DNA from: an uncultured Lachnospiraceae bacterium
GTDB lineage: Bacteria; Bacillota; Clostridia; Lachnospirales; Lachnospiraceae
NCBI GenBank assembly: GCA_900316855.1
Contig: ONEK01000001.1
Span: 248,001-312,000, forward strand
Length of the DNA: 64,000 nt
Direction: 5' to 3'
Positions 1 to 8,695 of this stretch are shown piece after piece; the stretch's first letter is position 1; each line of letters begins with the position of its first letter. Made by a program: the position numbers and the translations under genes. The notes under the pieces were generated by a model, which was not told where the DNA came from, ran no database searches, and was given only the letters and a program-made list of their open reading frames with translations.

Positions 1-130
1 CCGAGGTGCTGCGGATCTTCGACGACTCCGCGACCAGCTCCCGCAGCGTACGGTTTGTGTCGCGCCGGAATGTTCCGGCGCCGGACTGCGCGGTATCCGA
101 TGGATTGTCATGGAAGTAAGGCAGCTTCAA
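1..130 (-). CDS. Start of an unrecognised gene in the pseudopilin operon, cut by the window edge
   Basis: A reading frame opens with TTG at 130 and runs off the left edge of the window. About 43 residues are visible, ending in TLRELVAESSKIRSTS. Codon third positions are mostly G or C, as in the neighbouring genes, whereas the competing frame that starts with ATG at 111 gives an Arg/Ser-rich product typical of a shadow frame. An AGGA sequence lies about 8 nt before the TTG. The frame overlaps the end of the DUF4860 gene by 23 nt, so translational coupling is likely. No domain can be recognised in so short a piece. Position suggests another pilus-like or secretion component. The start codon is uncertain. 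Confidence 0.35.
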   Translation of the reverse strand, partial: MKLPYFHDNPSDTAQSGAGTFRRDTNRTLRELVAESSKIRSTS

Positions 131-590
131 CAGTAGTTTCCTTTCCGGAAGGGAGTGTCAGTACGATCCGCAGGGTATCCGCACCCCACTGGCGGAGCTC
201 CATCTTTTTCAGCTCCAGGATTTTCATGCCGGACGAGAGGCTGAAGTCGTGATTCCCCTCCTCTGTCATAAGCTCGCGCAAAGACCCGTCAAAGACATAC
301 AGGTAGGTGCAGTACTGCTTCCCATCGAGCTCCTCGTGCAGAATGAGTGCCTGTGTCCCGCCGAAGGAGCCCGTTGTGACACCGCCCTCGCGGCGGCTCT
401 GCCGCAGCTTCTGGGAAAGATACGAGACTGCCGTCCGTTCCTCGTCGTTGGCGTGCATATCGTCGAGCACGCGGTGATAGGCACCGGACCCCATCGAAAT
501 CAGCAGCATCCCGATGATGAAAAAGAACGCGAACGTCAGCAGAACAAACAGGAAATCAAAGGAATGCCGCGTCTGAAAACCGTGCCTCAC
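108..590 (-). CDS. DUF4860-type membrane-anchored pseudopilin-like protein
   Basis: The product has 160 residues. A short polar N-terminus with basic residues is followed by one hydrophobic segment (about residues 11-33) and then a soluble domain of mixed alpha/beta character. This is the shape of a type IV pilin-like or minor pseudopilin protein, and the sequence resembles DUF4860 proteins found beside GspF genes in Clostridia. No prepilin peptidase site of the GFxxxE type is evident, so processing is uncertain. The start overlaps the end of the upstream gene by 4 nt, which indicates one translationally coupled operon. Its role in assembling a surface filament or secretion pseudopilus is inferred from context. 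The molecular function is unknown. Confidence 0.65.
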   Translation of the reverse strand: MRHGFQTRHSFDFLFVLLTFAFFFIIGMLLISMGSGAYHRVLDDMHANDEERTAVSYLSQKLRQSRREGGVTTGSFGGTQALILHEELDGKQYCTYLYVFDGSLRELMTEEGNHDFSLSSGMKILELKKMELRQWGADTLRIVLTLPSGKETTVEAALLP

Positions 591-928
591 CGGCTGCCTC
601 CTTTCCCGTCCTGCAGGTCGATGATGAAAAAGTCCGGACGGATATTGGACGCAATCGGCCGGTAGTCGACGAAGAAGAGATCCCTGTCATACGTCAGCCC
701 GTAATGATCCTCCAGGTACTGAAGATCCGGCGGATAGCTTCCCTCGAGCGCGTAGCAGGACGTGATGTCCCACGACAGGGCATTCTCGAGCGCGTCGTGC
801 TGGTCCTGCAGCGACTCCCTGCCCAGCACCCTGGTCCCGTAGATGAAAACAAGGATCCATGCCGCGAGGAACAGGACGGACAGGGCGAACGTATTTACTT
901 TGCGGTGATGCCTGTGCCTGCTCATCAT
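587..928 (-). CDS. Small single-pass membrane protein of the pseudopilin operon
   Basis: The product has 113 residues: a very basic N-terminus rich in His and Arg, one hydrophobic helix (about residues 12-30), and a short soluble region with the segment SYPPDLQYLEDHYGL. Pilin-like proteins of this size with a membrane helix at the N-terminus are common next to GspF, and the phrase around YPPDL resembles the alpha1-loop of major pseudopilins. I do not recognise a specific family. It starts 8 nt after gspF ends and overlaps the DUF4860 gene by 4 nt, so it belongs to the same operon. Two adjacent ATG codons (928 and 925) are possible starts. Confidence 0.6.
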   Translation of the reverse strand: MMSRHRHHRKVNTFALSVLFLAAWILVFIYGTRVLGRESLQDQHDALENALSWDITSCYALEGSYPPDLQYLEDHYGLTYDRDLFFVDYRPIASNIRPDFFIIDLQDGKGGSR

Positions 929-936
929 ATCCTTCC

Positions 937-1998
937 TCAGCCAATGGTGCTCATGACGCCCATGAGGGGCAGAATGACGGACAGGAGGACGAGGCCGATC
1001 ACGATGCTGAGCACGGCGACCATAGTCGGCTCGATGGAGCTCAGAACCCTCGTCATCGTGCGGCCCGACTCCTCCCGGTAATGATCGGCGATAAAGCCCA
1101 TGATCTGATCGAGGCGCCCGGTGCGTGCGGCGACCTGGATCATGCTGGAATAAAACGCGGAGTACATGCCGGTCTGTACGAGAGCGTCCGCAAGGGAGCC
1201 TCCCGCCTGCACGAGATCCATGCAGGTGCGGACCTTCTGCAGGACGGCAGCGTTCGTGAGGATGCCGGAGGACAGGTACAGTGCCTTGTAGGGATCAATT
1301 CCCGCAGAGGTCGTCATCTGCATGGCGGACGAGAAGCGCTGCACGTCCAGCTTCCGGGCGAAATCCCTCGTCGGCGGAAACCATCCGAGAAATCTCCGGA
1401 ACTGCCTTCTGCCCCATTCCGTGCGGGAGAACAGAACGTACAGAGCGGCGAAGACGGCAAAGAGCGCGATCAGCACGGCGTAGGAATTCACGAGAACATT
1501 GCTGACGTGCATCAGGACACCGGCAAAGCCTTCCATGGAGGCGCCAAGCTCATTGAATACCCGCTGGAACAGCGGCATCACGCGTGAAATGAGGACGATT
1601 ACCACGGCGAACATCATGACGATCATGATGATGGGGTACGAGACCGCCTGGCGGATTGAGACCCTGAGGTCAGCTTCCCCTTCATAATAGTCTGCAAGAA
1701 TTCCGGAGACCTCGTCGAGGTGACCGGTCTGCTCCGCCACCCGGAACAGCTCAATCACATAGGAAGGAAACAGTCCCGTCGAGGCAGCGGCAGCGGAAAT
1801 TGTCTCACCCTTTTCCAGACCTGCAAGCAGACAATTCAGGGCCGGGACGAGGTCATTGTTTTCCTCATCGCGCAGCATGACCTGTGTCGCTTCATAGGGG
1901 GTAATGCCCGCGGCAAACAGCATGGCATACTGCTCGCAGATGTGAAACAGCTGCCCGTCGCCGAGCGGTTTTACGGTTTTGTTGCGTCGTCGTGTCAT
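937..1998 (-). CDS. Type II secretion / type IV pilus inner membrane protein, GspF (PilC) family
   Basis: The product has 353 residues with the typical two-domain GspF layout. A first T2SSF helical domain (about 17-140) contains LFAAGITPYEA, a second (about 222-345) contains the related MTTSAGIDPYKAL, and hydrophobic segments lie near 121-145, 168-190 and 328-350. GspF/PilC proteins form the membrane platform on which an assembly ATPase acts to build a pilus or pseudopilus. No GspE/PilB ATPase is visible in this window, so the motor must be encoded beyond the left edge or elsewhere. The gene lies directly after the transglutaminase lipoprotein. A partial copy of the dispersed leader repeat sits between the two, and GGGAGGAAT immediately before the ATG is a strong ribosome site. 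Confidence 0.9.
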   Translation of the reverse strand: MTRRRNKTVKPLGDGQLFHICEQYAMLFAAGITPYEATQVMLRDEENNDLVPALNCLLAGLEKGETISAAAASTGLFPSYVIELFRVAEQTGHLDEVSGILADYYEGEADLRVSIRQAVSYPIIMIVMMFAVVIVLISRVMPLFQRVFNELGASMEGFAGVLMHVSNVLVNSYAVLIALFAVFAALYVLFSRTEWGRRQFRRFLGWFPPTRDFARKLDVQRFSSAMQMTTSAGIDPYKALYLSSGILTNAAVLQKVRTCMDLVQAGGSLADALVQTGMYSAFYSSMIQVAARTGRLDQIMGFIADHYREESGRTMTRVLSSIEPTMVAVLSIVIGLVLLSVILPLMGVMSTIG

Positions 1999-2011
1999 AT
2001 TCCTCCCATGC

Positions 2012-2044
2012 CGGGCTGATACTTTGGGCCCTTATGACATCTTA
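2012..2044 (-). repeat. Partial copy of the dispersed leader repeat, upstream of gspF
   Basis: Read on the minus strand this is TAAGATGTCATAAGGG followed by CCCAAAGTATCA. It matches the first ~27 nt of the long copies at 38645 and 27103 with only a few changes, then diverges. The TAA is also the stop codon of the transglutaminase gene. The copy ends about 12 nt before the gspF ribosome site. Confidence 0.7.
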
Positions 2045-2995
2045 GTACGAGTAGCAGACGCGGTAGTTGTCACTGCTCTGGATGAAGCTCTCGTATTTGC
2101 TGCGGCTCTCGCTGCTCGCGAGCGTCGGATCCATGAGTGACCAGTCCGTGCCGTCAAAACGGATAATGCCGTCGACCCAGCCGATCTCGGCCACATATGT
2201 CGTGATCCAGGCGTGATAGGCGGTTCCCGCATAGCCGATTTCCATCCGTGTCGGGATGCCCTGCGAGCGCAGCATGCAGGCCATGAGCGCCGCGTAATCG
2301 AAGCAGATCCCCTTTCCGGTGTCCAGCACCTCATCCACATCGGGCAGGTAATCGGACTGCACGGTTTTCGCCTCGTCCCAGTCGTAGGACACGTGATGGA
2401 CGACGTAATCGAAGACGTTCGAGATCGCCTCGAGGTCACTGCTGCAGGGGTGACAGACCATGGCGCCGGTCTGCACCGCCTTTGTGTCCTTCGTAAACCA
2501 CACATACTGGTTCGGATACAGGAACGGACCGAATGCGTCACTGAGGCGGACGGAGACGTCCGTGGAGTAGACCGTGGAGTACATGGTGTCCTTAATATTG
2601 GAATAAACGCCGATCGTGTAGGCGCCGTCCCCGCTCGAAAAGGGAAACACGCTCCAGCTGCCGTCCGTCGGGAGGTTATAGGTGTACGTAACCTGCTGCT
2701 CGTTCGTCACCTGAAGCTTCACCTTGCCGGAATCCCCGGTGTAGGAGGCGCTGAAATAACCGTCCGCGCTGTGTGAGAGATCCAGCGAAACATCGCTGCT
2801 GCCCAGAAGCCCGGTCCTGTCCCGCTTTGGCAGAAGGACCCGGGGCGTGCTGTCCCTCGTCCCCGCGACGGAGTAATCGGGCTCCGTGTAGGGAGCCTGC
2901 TTCGCACAGCCGGCAAGAAGCAGGGCAGCTGCCAGGACGATCCCGAGCCGGCATGCAGCCGGCGGTAATATTTTCGAACGGAACTTTTCTATCAT
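2042..2995 (-). CDS. Transglutaminase-like lipoprotein
   Basis: The product has 317 residues. A signal peptide ends in the lipobox LLAGC (Cys30), so the protein should be lipid-anchored outside the membrane. Residues 70-170 look like a beta-rich domain. A transglutaminase-like papain-fold core follows, with the expected triad: Cys231 in GKGICFDYA, His261 in YHAWI and Asp289 in SLMDPT. The intact triad suggests an active enzyme, either a cysteine protease or a cross-linking enzyme. It is the first gene of the operon containing gspF and pseudopilin-like proteins, so it may process or cross-link surface filament subunits; that is inference. It has its own promoter and begins right after a full copy of the dispersed leader repeat. 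Confidence 0.88.
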   Translation of the reverse strand: MIEKFRSKILPPAACRLGIVLAAALLLAGCAKQAPYTEPDYSVAGTRDSTPRVLLPKRDRTGLLGSSDVSLDLSHSADGYFSASYTGDSGKVKLQVTNEQQVTYTYNLPTDGSWSVFPFSSGDGAYTIGVYSNIKDTMYSTVYSTDVSVRLSDAFGPFLYPNQYVWFTKDTKAVQTGAMVCHPCSSDLEAISNVFDYVVHHVSYDWDEAKTVQSDYLPDVDEVLDTGKGICFDYAALMACMLRSQGIPTRMEIGYAGTAYHAWITTYVAEIGWVDGIIRFDGTDWSLMDPTLASSESRSKYESFIQSSDNYRVCYSY

Positions 2996-2997
2996 AT

Positions 2998-3108
2998 TGC
3001 GCTGCTTTCGGATGTCTGGCGGATCCCAAGTCCAAATCGCCTTCCGGGCAAGCCCTTACGAGCTCGCTCGTTGCCGATTTGGTATTTTGACCCTTATGTC
3101 ATTATAAG
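2998..3108 (-). repeat. Dispersed structured leader repeat, copy 1
   Basis: On the minus strand the element begins TGACATAAGGGTC, continues with CAAATCGGC, a GAGCGAGCTCG palindrome and GCGATTTGG, and ends with CATCCGAAAGCAGCGCAA just before the lipoprotein ATG. CAAATCG pairs with CGATTTG to form a stem. It starts directly downstream of a TATAAT box, so it should form the 5' end of the transcript. Related copies lie at 20489, 27102 and 38642. Confidence 0.8.
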
Positions 3109-3130
3109 GTATGAAGACCGAAAGTATCAA
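3101..3130 (-). promoter_or_regulatory. Sigma-A promoter of the transglutaminase-gspF operon
   Basis: Minus-strand -35 TTGATA (3130-3125) and -10 TATAAT (3106-3101) are separated by 18 bp. Transcription would start at the beginning of the dispersed repeat. Confidence 0.7.
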
Positions 3131-3148
3131 ATTTAATGAAAAATGGTC

Positions 3149-3177
3149 TTGCGTGAAAGCGGCGGTTACGCTATAGT
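3149..3177 (+). promoter_or_regulatory. Promoter P1 of the phosphofructokinase gene
   Basis: -35 TTGCGT and -10 TATAGT are separated by 17 bp. The LacI-type operator begins at the last base of the -10 box, so a bound repressor would block this promoter. Confidence 0.6.
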
Positions 3178-3205
3178 TGGTAACGTAACCGGAAACGTTA
3201 CCAAC
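3176..3205 (+). promoter_or_regulatory. LacI-family operator at the phosphofructokinase promoter
   Basis: An 11-bp inverted repeat, GTTGGTAACGT and ACGTTACCAAC, flanks an 8-nt centre. Within it is CCGGAAACGTTACC, identical over 14 bp to the first operator of the maltodextrin operon at 21729. The centre AACGTT is typical of LacI/GalR-family sites. Control by the LacI protein encoded at 27231 is inference. Confidence 0.7.
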
Positions 3206-3232
3206 ACGATGACTGTACCATTGCCGGGCAAA

Positions 3233-3261
3233 TTGATTCCTGCAGGGTGATCTGTTATACT
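3233..3261 (+). promoter_or_regulatory. Promoter P2 of the phosphofructokinase gene
   Basis: -35 TTGATT and -10 TATACT are 17 bp apart, a good sigma-A match. It lies downstream of the operator and would give a GC-rich leader of about 190 nt that includes the hairpin GCCTGCGGATGCAGGC. The two promoters may give repressible and basal expression. Confidence 0.65.
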
Positions 3262-3459
3262 TTTTCGGGCGGTGCCTGCGGATGCAGGCCCTCCTGCGCG
3301 GAATCCGCGAAACGGCTCTGTCGGGCGGCGGATCGTAAGGATACCGCGGGCGTGCGGGGGCACAGTACCCCGGGGCGCCAGTGGGAATGTCCCCGGGCTC
3401 TCCCGCAGGACACAATTCGAGTTGCCCGGATTTTCCATCCGGACAGAAAAGGAGCATAT

Positions 3460-4713
3460 ATGTCATTAGGAAACGTAGTAGTCGGACAGTCCGGCGGCCC
3501 CACGGCCGTCATCAATTCCTCCGTAGCAGGCGTTTACGTCGGTGCCAAGGCACAGGGCGCGAAGCATGTTTACGGTATGATTCACGGCATTGAGGGCTTC
3601 CTGCAGGACAAGCTCGTTGACCTCGACGAGTATCTGGCAGATCCCATGGGAGTCGAGCTGCTCAAGAGAACTCCTTCCGCATTCCTGGGTTCCTGCCGTT
3701 ACAAGATGCCCAAGCCCGAGGGACATGAGGATGTCTATGAGAAGATCTTCCGGGTTATGGAGGAGCATGACATCGATACCCTGTTCTACGCAGGCGGCAA
3801 TGACTCCATGGATACGGTCAAGATGCTGTCCGATTACGCGAAGGAGCACGGCAAGAAGCAGACATTCATGGGCGTTCCCAAGACCATCGATAACGATCTG
3901 CCGATCACGGACCACTGCCCCGGCTATGGTTCCGCTGCAAAATATATCGCAACTTCCTTAAAGGAAATCATCCGCGACAACGAGTCGTTCGGTGCTGAAA
4001 AGCCTACCATCGTTGTCACCGAGATCATGGGACGTGACGCAGGCTGGCTTACCGCGGCAGCTGCCCTTGCAAAGGGCGATGACTGCTCCGGCGTCGACGC
4101 CATCTATCTGCCTGAGCGCGTTTTCGACGTAGACAAATTCCTTGACAAGGTCGAGAAGCTTTCGAAGACAAAGAGATCCGTTGTGATCGCGGTTTCCGAG
4201 GGCCTCAAGCTCGCGGACGGCAGATATGCCTGCGAGCTCGGCGATGCCTCCGACAAGGTGGACGCGTTCGGACACAAGCAGCTGTCCGGCACGGCAACTG
4301 CCCTGTGCAAGCTCATCGGCGAGAGAACGGGCTGCAAGACCCGTCCCATCGAGTTCTCGACCCTGCAGAGAGCCGCAACCCATGTTGCATCCCTGACGGA
4401 TATCAACGAGGCCTTCACCGCGGGTAAGATGGCAGCGGACGCTGCATCCGACGGTGAGACCGGCGAGATGGTCATTTTCAGGAGGGTCAACAAGGGGGAC
4501 GAGCCTTACCGCATCGAGTTCTCGAAGTTCGACATTCATCAGATTGCAAACGGCGTGAAGAACGTTCCGGATGAGATGATCAACAGCGAGGGCGACAACG
4601 TGACAGACGCTTACGTCGCTTACGCAAGACCGCTCATCGAGGGCGAGCTGACACCCATCTGGGTAAACGGCACACCCCGCCATCTTGTGATGAAGGAACT
4701 GGCAGACTTCTGA
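3460..4713 (+). CDS. pfp: Diphosphate-type 6-phosphofructokinase
   Basis: The product has 417 residues and phosphorylates fructose 6-phosphate to fructose 1,6-bisphosphate in glycolysis. Two residues point to pyrophosphate rather than ATP as phosphate donor. Asp115 in GGNDS occupies the place that is Gly in ATP enzymes, and Lys141 in PKTIDND replaces the Gly of ATP enzymes. Asp144 is the catalytic base, and [10 protein letters not shown] fits sugar phosphate binding. The ATG at 3460 follows AAAAGGAG; longer upstream readings of the frame have no ribosome site and no family similarity. The gene is monocistronic, with two promoters, a LacI-type operator and a terminator. Donor specificity is inferred from these family residues. 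Confidence 0.93.
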   Translation: MSLGNVVVGQSGGPTAVINSSVAGVYVGAKAQGAKHVYGMIHGIEGFLQDKLVDLDEYLADPMGVELLKRTPSAFLGSCRYKMPKPEGHEDVYEKIFRVMEEHDIDTLFYAGGNDSMDTVKMLSDYAKEHGKKQTFMGVPKTIDNDLPITDHCPGYGSAAKYIATSLKEIIRDNESFGAEKPTIVVTEIMGRDAGWLTAAAALAKGDDCSGVDAIYLPERVFDVDKFLDKVEKLSKTKRSVVIAVSEGLKLADGRYACELGDASDKVDAFGHKQLSGTATALCKLIGERTGCKTRPIEFSTLQRAATHVASLTDINEAFTAGKMAADAASDGETGEMVIFRRVNKGDEPYRIEFSKFDIHQIANGVKNVPDEMINSEGDNVTDAYVAYARPLIEGELTPIWVNGTPRHLVMKELADF

Positions 4714-4725
4714 TCTGTATCCCTG

Positions 4726-4764
4726 TCCCGGCAATCCTTCCATCGGGATTGCCGGGATATTTTT
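4726..4764 (+). terminator. Intrinsic terminator after the phosphofructokinase gene
   Basis: CCCGGCAATCC and GGATTGCCGGG form an 11-bp perfect stem, followed by TATTTTTATA. Confidence 0.9.
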
Positions 4765-4805
4765 ATAACGCGGACAGCCCGCCCGGTGCGGGCAGAGAGG
4801 AGATT

Positions 4806-7118
4806 ATGAAAACACAGCCTACCAACATGCAGAAGGACATCCTGGCGCTGAACATGGAAGATCAGCTGCAGGATATCGCAGGTGAGAAGTTCGGCAAGAG
4901 CATCAGCAGCTGCACGAACGAAGAGCTCTATTACGCGATCCTCGACTACACGAAGCGTCTGCTTGCGGTCACGGAGCGCAATACGGGCGAGAAGAAGATC
5001 TATTATATTTCCGCTGAGTTCCTCATCGGAAGGCTCCTGACCAACAACCTGATCAACCTGAAGATTTACGACCGCATGAAGGAGCTGCTGGAAAAGAACG
5101 GCAAAAACCTCGAAGAGATCGAGGAGGTGGAGCCTGAACCGAGCCTTGGCAACGGCGGACTCGGAAGACTTGCCGCGTGCTTTCTGGATTCCATCGCAAC
5201 GCTCGGCCTGCCGGGCGAGGGCATCGGCCTGAACTACCATTACGGTCTGTTCCGCCAGGTGCTCGATGACCGTCTGCAGAAGGCTGTTCCGGATCCCTGG
5301 ATCCGGCCCGATTCCTGGGAGACCCGCTCCGACGTTTCGTTTGACGTCTATTTCGGCAAGCGTAAGGTAACGTCCCGCATGTACGATATCGATGTCGTGG
5401 GCTACAACGCCGGCGTGAACAAGCTGCGCCTGTTCGACGTGGTATCCGTCGATGACTCCCTTGTGAAGGAAGGCATCTCGTTCGACAAGGACGAAATCGA
5501 GAAGAACCTTACCCTGTTCCTGTATCCGGATGACTCCGACGAGAAGGGCAGGCTCCTGCGTATCTACCAGGAGTATTTCATGACCTCCAATGCCGCACAG
5601 TGGATTCTGCGCGAGATGAAGGCAAAGCAGTATGACCTGCGCCGTCTCTACGAGCACGCGGTCATCCAGATCAACGATACGCACCCGACGCTTGTTATTC
5701 CGGAGCTCATCCGCATTCTCACCGAGGACAAGGCCATGAGCATGGACGAGGCCATCAACGTGGTTTCGAAGACCTGCGCGTATACAAACCACACGATCCT
5801 CGCAGAGGCACTCGAGACCTGGCCGGTGGAATACCTCGAGAAGGTCGTTCCGCAGCTCATGCCGATCATTAAGGAGCTTGACAAGCGGATCAAGGCGAAA
5901 TACACGGATCCCGACCTGTGGATTATCGACAAGGATAACCGTGTTCACATGGCCTACATCGATATCCATTACGGCTTCTCCATCAACGGCGTTGCCGCAA
6001 TCCACACGGAGATCCTCAAGAACACCGAGCTCCACAAGTTCTACGAGATCTATCCGGACAAGTTCAACAACAAGACGAACGGCATCACGTTCCGCAGATG
6101 GCTCCTTTCCTGCAACCATGAGCTGTCCAACCTTCTGTCCGACACGATCACGGATGCCTACAAGAAGGACGCGAACCAGCTCGAGCGTCTTCTGGATTAC
6201 AAAGAGGATGACATCATCCTTAACAAGCTCGACGCCATCAAGCAGAACAACAAGAGGAAGCTCGCCCGCTACATCGCGCAGCACGAGGGCGTACAGCTCG
6301 ATCCGGACGGCATCTTCGACGTGCAGATCAAGCGTATGCACGAGTACAAGCGCCAGCAGATGAACGCGCTCTACATCATCCACAAGTACCTTGAGATCAA
6401 GGGCGGCAGGAAGCCTGTACGTCCGCTGAACTTCATCTTCGGCGCCAAGGCGGCCCCCGCGTATGTCATCGCGCAGGATATCATCCATGTGCTGCTGTGC
6501 CTGCAGGAGATCATTGACAAGGATCCCGATGTGAGTCCTTACATGCATCTCGTTTTCGTTACGAACTACAACGTGTCCTACGCCGAGAAGCTGATCCCCG
6601 CGTGCGAGGTTTCCGAGCAGATTTCCCTGGCTTCGAAGGAAGCGTCGGGTACGTCCAACATGAAGTTCATGCTCAACGGTGCCGTTACCCTCGGAACCGC
6701 GGACGGCGCGAACGTCGAGATTCATGACCTCGTCGGCGACGACAACATCTACATGTTCGGTGTGGACGCCGATACGGTCATTGACCATTATAAGAACGCG
6801 GATTACGTATCGAAGGATTACTACGATAAGAGCCCTGCCATCAAAGAGGCTGTTGACTTCCTTGTCGGACCCGAAATGCTGAAGGTTGGTCACAAGGAGA
6901 ACCTCGAGCGTCTGTACAAGGACATCCTGAACAAGGACTGGTTCATGGCGCTCATCGACCTCGAGGACTACATCCGCGTGAAGGACAAAATGTTCGCGGA
7001 TTACGAGGACCGCAGGAAGTGGAACCAGATGAGCCTGGTAAATATCGCAAAGGCCGGGTTCTTCTCCTCCGACCGTACCATTGAGGAGTATAATCGGGAT
7101 ATCTGGAAGCTCAGATAA
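4806..7118 (+). CDS. glgP: Glycogen/maltodextrin phosphorylase
   Basis: The product has 770 residues, slightly shorter than animal and E. coli phosphorylases (about 800-840). It releases glucose 1-phosphate from alpha-1,4-glucans using phosphate and pyridoxal phosphate. [28 protein letters not shown] and the cofactor site [10 protein letters not shown], with the Schiff-base lysine at about residue 620, are all present. The ATG at 4806 follows AGAGGAG; an in-frame ATG at 4749 lies inside the upstream terminator and is rejected. The gene sits between two terminators and has no operator of the kind seen at the phosphofructokinase gene. With MalQ and the maltodextrin importer it would supply glucose 1-phosphate to glycolysis. 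Whether glycogen or imported dextrin is the main substrate cannot be read from sequence. Confidence 0.95.
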   Translation: MKTQPTNMQKDILALNMEDQLQDIAGEKFGKSISSCTNEELYYAILDYTKRLLAVTERNTGEKKIYYISAEFLIGRLLTNNLINLKIYDRMKELLEKNGKNLEEIEEVEPEPSLGNGGLGRLAACFLDSIATLGLPGEGIGLNYHYGLFRQVLDDRLQKAVPDPWIRPDSWETRSDVSFDVYFGKRKVTSRMYDIDVVGYNAGVNKLRLFDVVSVDDSLVKEGISFDKDEIEKNLTLFLYPDDSDEKGRLLRIYQEYFMTSNAAQWILREMKAKQYDLRRLYEHAVIQINDTHPTLVIPELIRILTEDKAMSMDEAINVVSKTCAYTNHTILAEALETWPVEYLEKVVPQLMPIIKELDKRIKAKYTDPDLWIIDKDNRVHMAYIDIHYGFSINGVAAIHTEILKNTELHKFYEIYPDKFNNKTNGITFRRWLLSCNHELSNLLSDTITDAYKKDANQLERLLDYKEDDIILNKLDAIKQNNKRKLARYIAQHEGVQLDPDGIFDVQIKRMHEYKRQQMNALYIIHKYLEIKGGRKPVRPLNFIFGAKAAPAYVIAQDIIHVLLCLQEIIDKDPDVSPYMHLVFVTNYNVSYAEKLIPACEVSEQISLASKEASGTSNMKFMLNGAVTLGTADGANVEIHDLVGDDNIYMFGVDADTVIDHYKNADYVSKDYYDKSPAIKEAVDFLVGPEMLKVGHKENLERLYKDILNKDWFMALIDLEDYIRVKDKMFADYEDRRKWNQMSLVNIAKAGFFSSDRTIEEYNRDIWKLR

Positions 7119-7139
7119 TCCCGCGAAAAAGTCAAAGAT

Positions 7140-7228
7140 CCGGAAGGCGGAGCCTGCTGCCGCACGGCAGCGCCTTCCGGGCACCGGAACCGGGAGCCCT
7201 GTCTGCCAGGGCTCCCGGTTTCACTTTA
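7140..7228 (+). terminator. Two tandem hairpins ending the phosphorylase transcript
   Basis: CCGGAAGGCG pairs with CGCCTTCCGG (7140-7180). CCGGGAGCCCT then pairs with AGGGCTCCCGG (about 7190-7219) and is followed by TTTCACTTT. The second hairpin is the better terminator. Confidence 0.75.
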
Positions 7229-7247
7229 CGGAAAAAGGAACGGAGCC

Positions 7248-8645
7248 ATGGATTTATTCGAATACATGCAGCAGCAGAACAGGGAGAAGGAGTCACCGCT
7301 CGCGGCGCGCCTTCGGCCGCGCACGCTCGACGAGGTCGTCGGCCAGCAGGACATCCTCGCTAAGGACAAGCTGCTGTACCGCGCGATCCTGGCCGACAAG
7401 CTGGGCTCCGTCATCTTCTACGGGCCTCCGGGGACGGGCAAGACGACGCTCGCCATGGTCATCGCCAATACGACGAAGGCTGAATTCAAGCAGATCAACG
7501 CAACGAGCGCCGGCAAGAAGGACATGGAGGACGTCATCCGCGAGGCGAAGGAGCTTGCCGGCGGCTACGGGAAGAAGACCATCCTGTTCATCGATGAGAT
7601 TCACCGCTTCAACAAGGGCCAGCAGGACTACCTGCTCCCCTACGTCGAGGACGGAACGATCACGCTGATCGGCGCGACGACGGAAAATCCTTATTTCGAG
7701 GTGAATTCCGCGCTGATCTCGCGGTCCATGGTTTTCGAGCTCAGGCCCCTGTCTGCGGATGATATCCGGACGCTGATCCGCCGCGCGGTGTATGACGCGG
7801 AACGCGGCATGGGATCCTACCACGCGGCGATCGATGATGACGCCGCGGACTTCCTTGCGGACCTCTCGAACGGGGACGCACGGCACGCCCTGAACGCCGT
7901 CGAGCTTGCCGTGCTGACGACGCCCCGCGCACAGGACGGAATCATCCATATCACGCTGGATGTGGCGCGGGAGTGCATCCAGAAACGTGTTGCAAGATAT
8001 GACAAAAAAGGTGATAATCACTACGATACGATTTCGGCTTTCATTAAAAGCATGCGCGGCTCCGATCCGGACGCCGCGGTTTACTACCTTGCGCGGATGA
8101 TTGAAGCCGGCGAGGAGCCGGAATTCATCGCCCGCAGGATCATGATCTGCGCGGCGGAGGATGTGGGAAACGCGGACCCGAACGCGCTGCGCGTCGCAAC
8201 GACGGCGTCGCTTGCCGCCGAGCGGATCGGCTGGCCGGAGTCGCAGATCATCCTGGCGCAGGCCTGCGAATATGTGGCGACCGCCCCGAAATCCAACACG
8301 GCGGCGGAATCCGTTTCGAAGGCGAGGGACCTGGTGCAGAGGACCGGCAGTCTCCCGATCCCGTCCTACCTGCAGGATGCCCACTATTCCCACGCGGGCG
8401 ACCTCGGACACGGCATCGGCTACGAATATTCCCACGAGTATGAAAACCACTATTCCGGACAGCAGTACCTGCCGGATGCCGTGAAGACGCAGCAGCTGTA
8501 CACACCGTCGGAAAACGGCTACGAGCAGCAGATCCGGCGGCACATGTACGCCCTGACCGGTGAGACGAAATACAATACCCCGGAGAGCGGACTGCGGGAG
8601 CGCGATACGGAAAACGGGAAACAGAAGGAACAGAATTCTCAATAG
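7248..8645 (+). CDS. rarA: Replication-associated recombination protein A (RarA/MgsA, AAA+ ATPase)
   Basis: The product has 465 residues. The N-terminus starts with LFEYMQQQNREKESPLAARLRPRTL in two parts, followed by VGQQ, a pattern typical of RarA. Walker A GPPGTGKT lies at 59-66 and Walker B TILFIDEIHRF near 111-121. The sensor segment GATTENPYFEVN is typical of this clamp-loader-like family. The C-terminal MgsA domain contains MRGSDPDAAVYYLARM. RarA acts at stalled replication forks. The C-terminus after the conserved core carries about 35 extra polar residues rich in Glu, Lys and Gln. ATG 7248 follows AAGGAACGGAGCC. Confidence 0.95.
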   Translation: MDLFEYMQQQNREKESPLAARLRPRTLDEVVGQQDILAKDKLLYRAILADKLGSVIFYGPPGTGKTTLAMVIANTTKAEFKQINATSAGKKDMEDVIREAKELAGGYGKKTILFIDEIHRFNKGQQDYLLPYVEDGTITLIGATTENPYFEVNSALISRSMVFELRPLSADDIRTLIRRAVYDAERGMGSYHAAIDDDAADFLADLSNGDARHALNAVELAVLTTPRAQDGIIHITLDVARECIQKRVARYDKKGDNHYDTISAFIKSMRGSDPDAAVYYLARMIEAGEEPEFIARRIMICAAEDVGNADPNALRVATTASLAAERIGWPESQIILAQACEYVATAPKSNTAAESVSKARDLVQRTGSLPIPSYLQDAHYSHAGDLGHGIGYEYSHEYENHYSGQQYLPDAVKTQQLYTPSENGYEQQIRRHMYALTGETKYNTPESGLRERDTENGKQKEQNSQ

Positions 8646-8649
8646 ATTA

Positions 8650-8667
8650 CCCGGAACAGATTCCGGG
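8650..8667. other. Short inverted repeat between rarA and the malic enzyme gene
   Basis: CCCGGAA and TTCCGGG flank a 4-nt loop. There is no T tract, so it is a weak terminator or an operator-like site. Confidence 0.3.
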
Positions 8668-8695
8668 ATCGATTATCACGGAGGAAACGGAAACC

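Noticed and set aside
3115..3459. A minus- or plus-strand gene in the GC-rich leader before the phosphofructokinase gene
   Set aside because: Several overlapping open frames exist, but none has a ribosome site or motif; the stretch is explained by promoters, operator and a structured leader.
4620..7184. An 854-codon open frame on the minus strand opposite glycogen phosphorylase
   Set aside because: It mirrors the GC-rich codon pattern of the + strand gene, has a Leu/Val/Arg-biased composition and no family motifs, and no ribosome site. The + strand product is a complete phosphorylase.
7293..8642. A 449-codon minus-strand frame opposite rarA
   Set aside because: Same explanation: a shadow of a high-GC gene in the opposite frame.
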